A stretch of DNA of 29,534 nucleotides, from the NCBI GenBank assembly GCA_946998115.1, contig CAMPYB010000016.1, positions 1 to 29,534 of the forward strand. Reading direction: 5' to 3'. The notes below the pieces were generated by a model that was not told the origin of the DNA, did not search any database, and was given only the letters and a program-made list of their open reading frames with translations. This document shows positions 23,443-29,534 of this stretch, piece after piece. This DNA comes from an uncultured Actinomyces sp. Lineage in GTDB: Bacteria; Actinomycetota; Actinomycetes; Actinomycetales; Actinomycetaceae. Position 1 is the first letter of the stretch; every line of letters starts with the position of its first letter. Made by a program: the position numbers and the translations under genes.

Positions 23443-25287
23443 ATGAAAGACCAATGTGACGGTAAACCTAATATTACCGTAGATCCTGTTGATGCTATAG
23501 AAGAGTATTTAGATAAGACTGACTGGAGAGTCAATGCAAATGCTAATCAGGGTTATTCTCTAGGTGGCTTGATTCTAAATACTTCTGGAAAAATGATTGC
23601 TAATTACTGGCTATCACATATATATACTCCTGAAGAAGGACAAGCGCACCGAGATGGTGATATACATATTCACGATTTGGATATGTTCGCAGGATATTGT
23701 GCAGGTTGGTCGCTAAAAACATTATTGCAACAGGGATTCAATGGTGTAAGTGGCGCAATTGCATCCGCACCTCCTAAGCATCTTTCCTCAGCTGTTGGTC
23801 AAATTGTAAATTTTTTGGGAACGCTACAAAACGAATGGGCTGGCGCTCAAGCATTCTCTTCTTTTGACACGTATATGGCACCATATATTCGTTTGGACAA
23901 TATGGAATATAAAGATGTTTTACAGTGCATACAGGAACTAATATATAATTTGAATGTTCCTAGCAGGTGGGGAACTCAAACACCATTTACAAACTTAACT
24001 TTTGACTGGACTTGCCCTGAAGATTTGAAAAATGAGCATCCATTTATTGGTGGTAGAGTATGTGAGTTTACTTATGGTGACCTTCAAAAAGAAATGGATA
24101 TGATAAATCAGGCCTATATGGAAGTTATGACAGCAGGTGATGCTGATGGGCGTGTATTTACTTTCCCGATTCCGACATATAATATAACGAAAGATTTCAA
24201 CTGGGAAAGCAAAAATGTTGATAAATTATTTGAAATGACAGCAAAATATGGATTGCCGTATTTTCAAAATTTCATTAATTCAGATCTTGATCCAGGTATG
24301 ATACGTTCGATGTGTTGCAGACTACAGTTGGATTTGCGTGAGTTGTTGAAGCGTGGTAATGGTTTATTTGGTTCAGCTGAGCAAACAGGTTCAGTAGGTG
24401 TTGTAACAGTAAATATGGCTCGTTTGGGGTATGTGTATGCTAATGATGAAAAGGGCTTGATGAAGCGTTTGGATCATTTGTTGGATATTGCTAAGAGCAC
24501 TTTGGAAAAGAAACGTGTAGTAATTCAAGAGCATATAGATAGTGGGCTTTTCCCGTTTACTAAACGTTATTTGGGAACACTGGATAATCACTTTTCCACT
24601 ATAGGTGTAAATGGTATGAATGAAATGGTTCGTAATTTTACATCAGATGAACATGATATAACAGATGATTATGGACATAAGATGTCGGTCAGGATCCTAG
24701 ATCATATAAGGGATAAAATGGTTCAATTCCAGGAAGAAACTGGTCATTTATATAATCTAGAAGCAACTCCGGCAGAGGGTACTACATATAGGTTTGCAAA
24801 AGAGGATGCTAAACGTTTCCCAACAATAATTCAGGCAGGAACAAAAGAGCAACCTTATTATACAAATTCTTCGCAGTTGCCAGTGGGTTATACTCAGGAT
24901 CCGTTTGAAGCTTTGGAAAAGCAAGAAATTTTGCAGGGCAAATATACGGGTGGTACTGTGTTGCATCTATATATGGGTGAGAGAATTTCTTCATCGCATG
25001 TGTGTAAGGAAATAGTTAAGCGCGCTTTGACTAATTTCAAGATACCTTATATAACTATTACACCGACTTTTTCGATTTGTCCTACACACGGTTATTTGCC
25101 GGGTGAGCATAAAGTTTGTGAAAAGTGTGCGCAGATAAATCCTGATGAAGTGGTTGAATGTGAAGTATGGACAAGAGTTATGGGATATTTCAGGCCTGTT
25201 TCTTCATTCAATGTTGGTAAAAAGGGTGAATATGCTGAGCGTACTATGTTTACGGAAAGTAAGGCTGTAAAAGTTTTGGCAAGTTAA
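23443..25287 (+). CDS. nrdD: anaerobic (class III) ribonucleoside-triphosphate reductase
   Basis: Glycyl-radical enzyme making dNTPs from NTPs without oxygen. The start ATG 23443 has GAAGGA six bases upstream; an ATG at 23407 would add 12 residues but lacks a ribosome site. From there it has 614 residues. The N-terminus goes straight into the core (DWRVNANANQGYS, then HIHDLDM); no ATP-cone domain of about 90 residues is present. MCCRLQLDLREL holds the catalytic Cys, and TGSVGVVTVNMARLGY is a family signature. The C-terminus has zinc ligands Cys546, Cys559 and Cys562 around HGYLPGEH and the glycyl radical RVMGYFRP at Gly581. nrdG follows after a hairpin. Confidence 0.96.
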   Translation: MKDQCDGKPNITVDPVDAIEEYLDKTDWRVNANANQGYSLGGLILNTSGKMIANYWLSHIYTPEEGQAHRDGDIHIHDLDMFAGYCAGWSLKTLLQQGFNGVSGAIASAPPKHLSSAVGQIVNFLGTLQNEWAGAQAFSSFDTYMAPYIRLDNMEYKDVLQCIQELIYNLNVPSRWGTQTPFTNLTFDWTCPEDLKNEHPFIGGRVCEFTYGDLQKEMDMINQAYMEVMTAGDADGRVFTFPIPTYNITKDFNWESKNVDKLFEMTAKYGLPYFQNFINSDLDPGMIRSMCCRLQLDLRELLKRGNGLFGSAEQTGSVGVVTVNMARLGYVYANDEKGLMKRLDHLLDIAKSTLEKKRVVIQEHIDSGLFPFTKRYLGTLDNHFSTIGVNGMNEMVRNFTSDEHDITDDYGHKMSVRILDHIRDKMVQFQEETGHLYNLEATPAEGTTYRFAKEDAKRFPTIIQAGTKEQPYYTNSSQLPVGYTQDPFEALEKQEILQGKYTGGTVLHLYMGERISSSHVCKEIVKRALTNFKIPYITITPTFSICPTHGYLPGEHKVCEKCAQINPDEVVECEVWTRVMGYFRPVSSFNVGKKGEYAERTMFTESKAVKVLAS

Positions 25288-25300
25288 AATTTACTATTCA

Positions 25301-25338
25301 AGTGAGTGTTTTAGGCTTGTCCTAGGCACTCACTTTTT
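25301..25338 (+). terminator. intercistronic terminator between nrdD and nrdG
   Basis: AGTGAGTG (25301-25308) pairs perfectly with CACTCACT (25327-25334). The stem extends inwards through TTAGG/CCTAG pairs with T-G pairs and a bulge, and it runs into a five-T tract. It is a textbook intrinsic terminator in the 77-base nrdD-nrdG gap, so nrdG is probably made by read-through at a lower level. Confidence 0.85.
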
Positions 25339-25364
25339 GGTGAAAAGACTAGAAAGGCGCGGTT

Positions 25365-26282
25365 GTGAATAAGAATTATGTGGCAAGTAAGGTTACAATG
25401 CAGTGTGGCAGTTGTCAAACCAGTACTTTGTCTTGTGCAAGCGCGAATGGAAGATTTGCGGATGAGGGTGTTCGTATGGTTAATGTTCCTGATTCTAGTG
25501 GAAAAGTATTTATACCGTGTTCTGCGCTTAGTAAAAAACCGATTAAAAGTATGAATGAGAAAAAAGGTAGAATTTTAGATCAGAATAATTTGGCTATTGC
25601 GGGAATGGTGCCTATGTCAACGGTTGATTGGCCTGGCAATTTGTGTTGTACTTTATTTTTGCAGGGATGCCCTTGGAGGTGTACGTATTGTCATAATTAT
25701 GAAATTTTAGATCCTAAAACGCCTGGAAAAGTTCCTTTTAGTCATGTTGTGTCTTTTTTGGAGAAGAGAAAAAATCTTTTAGATGGCGTTGTTTTTTCTG
25801 GAGGTGAGGCAACGAGGCAAGAAGAGCTTCTTTTGGCAATAAAAACTGTGAAAGAAATGGGTTTTAAAATTGGGCTTCATACTGCTGGGATATATCCTAA
25901 AAAATTGCAGAAGTTGATTAATTATGTTGATTGGGTGGGAATAGATATAAAGGCTTTGCCTGAAGATTATTCACAAGTTGTAGGTAGGAATAATTCTGGT
26001 CAGAAGGCTTATGAAAGTTTGAGAATAGTTTTAGATGCTCAAGTGCCTTATGAAGTGCGTTTGACGATTTGTCCTGATTCTGTTACTAGTGATAGGGCTT
26101 TTGATATAGCTCAACGTTGTTTTAGTTTGGGTGTGAGGAATTTTGCTTTGCAACAGGCGAGAGATTTAGGTACGCGTGATGAGTTTGTTGCAGTTGCTAA
26201 AGGTTGGGATGAACAGTTTAATAGAATAGCTACAAAAATAGATGGTTTGAATTTTAATTCTTATGAAATAAGAGCCGCATAA
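25365..26282 (+). CDS. nrdG: anaerobic ribonucleotide reductase activating protein (radical SAM, NrdG2 type)
   Basis: Radical SAM activase that installs the glycyl radical on NrdD. The 4Fe-4S motif is C102-x3-C106-x2-C109 in GCPWRCTYCHN. VFSGGEAT is the SAM-contacting GGE motif, and WVGIDIKALPEDY is typical of the pyruvate-formate-lyase-activase-like subgroup. The GTG start has AAAGG seven bases upstream. It is 305 residues against about 230 usual; the first 75 are an extra N-terminal region with Cys at 14, 17, 24 and 52 that could bind a metal or be a regulatory addition. The core begins at LAIAGMVPMSTVDWPG. Confidence 0.93.
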   Translation: MNKNYVASKVTMQCGSCQTSTLSCASANGRFADEGVRMVNVPDSSGKVFIPCSALSKKPIKSMNEKKGRILDQNNLAIAGMVPMSTVDWPGNLCCTLFLQGCPWRCTYCHNYEILDPKTPGKVPFSHVVSFLEKRKNLLDGVVFSGGEATRQEELLLAIKTVKEMGFKIGLHTAGIYPKKLQKLINYVDWVGIDIKALPEDYSQVVGRNNSGQKAYESLRIVLDAQVPYEVRLTICPDSVTSDRAFDIAQRCFSLGVRNFALQQARDLGTRDEFVAVAKGWDEQFNRIATKIDGLNFNSYEIRAA

Positions 26283-26308
26283 TTGTTAATGCAAAATTGT
26301 TAATGCAA
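26281..26308. repeat. tandem 14-base duplication
   Basis: AATTGTTAATGCAA occurs twice end to end (26281-26294, 26295-26308), right at the nrdG stop and eight bases before a perfect DnaA box. It may be slippage or two regulator half-sites. Confidence 0.7.
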
Positions 26309-26315
26309 AAATGAG

Positions 26316-26324
26316 TTATCCACA
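26316..26324 (+). promoter_or_regulatory. DnaA box (perfect consensus)
   Basis: TTATCCACA in the 115-base gap between nrdG and the methyltransferase gene, next to the tandem 14-mers. It could make the methyltransferase-topA unit responsive to DnaA, but a chance match is possible. Confidence 0.4.
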
Positions 26325-26397
26325 AATATTGAAAAAATAAAATTTCGTCTAATAAAGTTGTTACAATTATTTTGAATTTTATTTTAAGAGGGAAATT

Positions 26398-28002
26398 ATG
26401 ACGAAAAATGCTTTAGCAATGTTGGGTGATATATTGCGTTCTGAAAATATTGGTGATGAAGATTTTCAGCGCACTATAGGGCAAAATGCTTATGATCAAT
26501 TTCAGTTGGAAAACCGTGTTCCAGCTTTGTTTGCTTTGAATAATCTTATTGATAATAAAAGTATTTTGTATAGATTTTTTATGTTGTGTGAAAAATTTGA
26601 TAAAGAAAATTTGTTAAAGTTATTTGGTGATAAAATATTTTGTTATTTGTTAGAAAATGATTTTGTTGAAATTTGTGATGATAATATTGTAAAGCCTAAT
26701 GTGTCTTTGGCATGTTATGATTTGAAATTGGAAAATTCTGTTGAAGTAGTATATGTATTTTCAGATGTAAAAAGGATTAATAATAATGTAAATCTTGTTG
26801 ATGATTATGTTATGAGTATAGGTGGAGCATCAAAATCTTTAGCTAAAGCTATTATAAAAAATCCAAATTTTAGGCATTATTTTGTGGGTGCAAAATCTGA
26901 GAGTAAAGTATGCGGAGAAAATTTTAAAGATAGGCCTATTGCTGCTGATATTGGTTGTGGTTGTGGAGTGCAAGCATTGATTTTAGCTAAATTGGGTTAT
27001 GAAACTTATGCAACGGATATTAGTGATAGAGCGTTATTGTATGCAAAGGTTAATTCTCAGGTAAATAATGTGAAAATTAATTTTTTGAAAGGTTCTTTTT
27101 TGGATCCTTTAGAAAAAATAGGTTTGAAATTTGATTTGATAATTTCTAATCCTCCTTTTGTTATTACACCGTCGGAATTACGTGAGGAACATAATTATGT
27201 TTATAGAGATGGTGGTATGGAAGGGGATTATTTGCTTGAGTATTTTATGGCAAATTTGCCTAAGTTTTTGAAAGAAAAAGGTGTGGCAATTTTTCTGGGG
27301 AATTTTGAAAATACTGATAATTTTTGGGTGGAAAAGTTAGATAAATATTTGCCTGATAATAGTGATGTTTGGATTTTGAAAAGGCAGGATTTGAACTGCG
27401 AACAATATATTAAAATGTGGATGGATGATAGTTTAAATTATTTTTCATGTCCTGAAGAGTATGAGAAAAATTATGCTATATGGTTGCGTGATTTTATGTT
27501 TAGGAAAGTAATATCTGTATCTTTTGCTTATTTTATATTGCAGAAGAATAGTGATGCTGTTTCAAAAAAGTGGGTTAAAGTTGAGGATGCTAGTTCGTAT
27601 TTGCATCAGCCTGATGGGGAAAGTATTTTGAAAACTTTGGTGAATAAAGAAAATGTTAAAAAATGTAGTGATGATTTGTCGCTGTTATTTGCTGAAAAGT
27701 ATGTTATGCCAAGTGATGTAACGCAGGAAAGGCATTATATTCCTGGTGTGGAAGATCCTTGTTTGATATATATGGTGCAGGGTGGAAATTTGGGGCGTAA
27801 GAAGGAGATTACTTCGTTGCAGGCGGGTTTTCTCGGTGCTTGTGATGGTACTCTTACGGCAAAACAAATTTGTGATGCGTTGACTTGTATATTGAATAGT
27901 CAAAATGGTGAGTTTGAAAAAATAGATTATGATAGTGTTGCTAGTGAAATGGAATTTTTTATAAAGGAAAGTATTATTGAGGGATTTTTAGATTTTACGT
28001 AA
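26398..28002 (+). CDS. class I SAM-dependent methyltransferase (topA-linked, DUF7059-like N-terminus)
   Basis: A 534-residue protein. The central Rossmann methyltransferase domain has motif I ADIGCGCGVQALILA (near 182), an acidic residue in YATDIS for SAM, and NPPF in LIISNPPFVIT, the catalytic motif of N-methyltransferases acting on exocyclic amines or Gln. Substrate (RNA, DNA or protein) is unknown. About 170 N-terminal residues and a 200-residue C-terminal part lack motifs I recognise. This two-sided architecture occurs next to topA in many actinobacteria. ATG at 26398 has GAGGG upstream; topA follows after 65 bases. Confidence 0.85.
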   Translation: MTKNALAMLGDILRSENIGDEDFQRTIGQNAYDQFQLENRVPALFALNNLIDNKSILYRFFMLCEKFDKENLLKLFGDKIFCYLLENDFVEICDDNIVKPNVSLACYDLKLENSVEVVYVFSDVKRINNNVNLVDDYVMSIGGASKSLAKAIIKNPNFRHYFVGAKSESKVCGENFKDRPIAADIGCGCGVQALILAKLGYETYATDISDRALLYAKVNSQVNNVKINFLKGSFLDPLEKIGLKFDLIISNPPFVITPSELREEHNYVYRDGGMEGDYLLEYFMANLPKFLKEKGVAIFLGNFENTDNFWVEKLDKYLPDNSDVWILKRQDLNCEQYIKMWMDDSLNYFSCPEEYEKNYAIWLRDFMFRKVISVSFAYFILQKNSDAVSKKWVKVEDASSYLHQPDGESILKTLVNKENVKKCSDDLSLLFAEKYVMPSDVTQERHYIPGVEDPCLIYMVQGGNLGRKKEITSLQAGFLGACDGTLTAKQICDALTCILNSQNGEFEKIDYDSVASEMEFFIKESIIEGFLDFT

Positions 28003-28067
28003 ATATTTAAATGGAATACAATAATTTTATAAAAAATATGGTTTGATAAAACTAGGTGGTATATAAA

Positions 28068-29534
28068 TTGTCAGGAAAAAAGCTTGTAATAGTTGAATCT
28101 CCAGCGAAAGCACGTACTATTTTGTCGTATTTGGGTGCAGGCTATGATGTTGAAGCGTCTGTAGGACATATTCGTGATTTACCACAACCTTCTGCTTTGC
28201 CTGAGAATATGAAAAAAGGGCCTTATGGTAAGTTTGCTGTAAATATAGAGGGGAATTTTGAGCCATATTATGTTGTAGCTGCTGATAAAAAGAAAAAAGT
28301 GGCTGAGTTGAAAAAAGCTTTGAAAGAGGCGGATGCTCTTTATTTAGCAACTGATGAGGACCGTGAAGGTGAAGCTATAGCGTGGCATTTGTTGCAAGTT
28401 TTGAAGCCTAAAATACCAGTTTATAGAATGGTTTTTCATGAAATAACTAAGGAAGCTATACAGCATGCTTTGAAAAATACGCGTGATATTAATGAGCATT
28501 TGGTGGATGCGCAGGAGACGCGTAGGATTTTGGACAGGCTGGTTGGATATGAAATTTCGCCGCTTCTTTGGAGGAAAATTAAGCCACGTATGTCGGCAGG
28601 TAGGGTGCAGTCTGTTGCGACGCGTCTTATTGTGGAGCGCGAAAAGGAGCGCATAGGTTTTCATTCGGCTAATTATTGTGGTTTGGAAAGTTCTCTTCAA
28701 GCTGATGGCATAAATTTTGTGTCTAAGCTGGTAAAGATAGATGGCATGAAGATTGCTACGGGTAAAGATTTTAGTGATAAAGGTGTTCTTACTGATAGTG
28801 CTGTAAAAAATAAAGTATATTTATTGGATAGTGATGGTGCTAAAAAAATAGCTACTTTGTTGGAAAATCAAAGTTTGACAGTGCAAGATATTGAAACTAA
28901 GCCATATACGAGGCATCCTGCTCCGCCTTTTACAACTTCTACTTTGCAACAAGAATCTTTACGTAAGTTAAATATGAATTCACGTGAAACGATGCGTGTT
29001 GCTCAGTATTTGTATGAAAATGGTTTTATAACTTATATGCGTACAGATTCTACTAATTTGTCAAATCAAGCTGTGAGGGCTGCTCAAATTCAAGCTAGTG
29101 ATTTGTATGGCGCGCAGTCTGTGTCTGAAACGCCGAGAGTTTATGCTAAGAAAGCTAAAGGTGCTCAAGAAGCTCATGAGGCGATTAGGCCTGCTGGTGA
29201 TAATTTTAAGACGCCTATGCAGGTGAAAGATAAGTTAAATAAGGCTGAGTATGCGTTGTATGAGTTGATATGGAAGAGAACAATCGCTTCGCAAATGGTT
29301 GATGTTAAAGGTAGAACTAATACTATTGTTTTTGTGTCTAATGTTGATGGCAGAGAGTATGTTTTTACAGTTTCTGGTACTGTCATATATCAAAAGGGTT
29401 TTCTGAATGCTTATGAGGAAAGCAAGGATGCTTCCAGATATGATATGGATAATCACATTAAGGAATTGCCTGATCTTAAAGTGGGCGATAGTTTAGGCAT
29501 TGAGGATGTGAAGATACTTGATCATACTACAACG
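28068..29534 (+). CDS. topA: DNA topoisomerase I (5' part, runs off the window)
   Basis: Type IA topoisomerase that relaxes negative supercoils. The first 489 codons are present and the window ends inside the gene. The TOPRIM domain starts KKLVIVESPAKARTI and has the metal motif ATDEDREGEAIAWH. RRILDRLVGYEISPLLW and KPRMSAGRVQSVATRLI follow. The active-site Tyr is residue 323 in FITYMRTDSTNLS. The start is TTG 28068, with AGGTGGT seven bases upstream. The N-S-R-E-T codons near residue 305 include a partial parS match (28977). Confidence 0.96.
   Translation, partial: MSGKKLVIVESPAKARTILSYLGAGYDVEASVGHIRDLPQPSALPENMKKGPYGKFAVNIEGNFEPYYVVAADKKKKVAELKKALKEADALYLATDEDREGEAIAWHLLQVLKPKIPVYRMVFHEITKEAIQHALKNTRDINEHLVDAQETRRILDRLVGYEISPLLWRKIKPRMSAGRVQSVATRLIVEREKERIGFHSANYCGLESSLQADGINFVSKLVKIDGMKIATGKDFSDKGVLTDSAVKNKVYLLDSDGAKKIATLLENQSLTVQDIETKPYTRHPAPPFTTSTLQQESLRKLNMNSRETMRVAQYLYENGFITYMRTDSTNLSNQAVRAAQIQASDLYGAQSVSETPRVYAKKAKGAQEAHEAIRPAGDNFKTPMQVKDKLNKAEYALYELIWKRTIASQMVDVKGRTNTIVFVSNVDGREYVFTVSGTVIYQKGFLNAYEESKDASRYDMDNHIKELPDLKVGDSLGIEDVKILDHTTT
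28977..28990. other. partial parS match in topA, 12 of 14
   Basis: AATTCACGTGAAAC keeps the CACGTG core and the whole right half of parS but has two mismatches on the left. The same bases encode the conserved S-R-E-T of topoisomerase I, so coding constraint is a sufficient explanation. Confidence 0.3.

Overview
The window looks like chromosomal DNA of an AT-rich actinobacterium (roughly one third G+C by eye). Several gene neighbourhoods match, from memory, conserved actinobacterial blocks: ispD/ispF/cysS/rlmB; nth, RidA, a DUF4177 protein, a class A penicillin-binding protein, a metallophosphoesterase and a tRNA-Pro; the compact Tad/Flp cluster headed by an Ssd-like protein; and a methyltransferase next to topA. 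A class III ribonucleotide reductase, with no aerobic metabolism gene in view, suggests an anaerobic or facultative, probably host-associated organism. No phage, IS element, integrase, CRISPR array or rRNA was seen.

Layout. 0-4 kb (+): transketolase, phosphoglycerate mutase and IspD. 4.2-8.8 kb (+): an UMF1/Atg22-type MFS transporter sitting between ispD and ispF, then ispF, cysS and rlmB. 8.8-9.0 kb: a near-perfect parS copy and a bidirectional hairpin terminator. 9.0-12.2 kb (-): gdhA, nth, a 384-base gene-free stretch, a RidA-family protein and a 55-residue DUF4177-like protein that overlaps it. 12.4-16.0 kb (+): PonA-type PBP, a membrane-anchored metallophosphoesterase whose coding sequence contains a perfect 14-base parS palindrome, and tRNA-Pro(CGG). 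16.2-17.3 kb (+): zinc alcohol dehydrogenase ending at a strong hairpin. 17.4-22.2 kb (-): a Tad/Flp pilus operon (Ssd/TadZ-like, TadA, TadB, TadC, DUF4244-type pilin, two small pseudopilins), headed by an unrecognised gene that is open in one frame but whose only good start is in another. 22.3-23.2 kb (+): PAP2 phosphatase. 23.3-26.3 kb (+): nrdD and nrdG under a pair of NrdR boxes. 26.4 kb to the end (+): SAM methyltransferase and the 5' part of topA.

How the parts fit. tkt and gpmA serve sugar metabolism. IspD and IspF catalyse two steps of the MEP isoprenoid pathway. CysS and RlmB serve translation, PonA the wall, Nth DNA repair, and NrdD/NrdG anaerobic dNTP supply. The Tad set would assemble thin type IV-like pili, but no prepilin peptidase lies in the window. 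Perfect and near-perfect parS sites suggest this region is near the replication origin. The + strand is mostly T- and G-rich, as expected of a leading strand. The minus-strand tad genes are correspondingly A-rich and encode Lys/Asn/Ile-rich proteins.

The most interesting points are the parS sites, the frame-disrupted gene at the head of the tad operon, the shared 27-base element upstream of the MFS and ponA genes, and the intercistronic terminator between nrdD and nrdG. All assignments were made by reading motifs; no database search was run.
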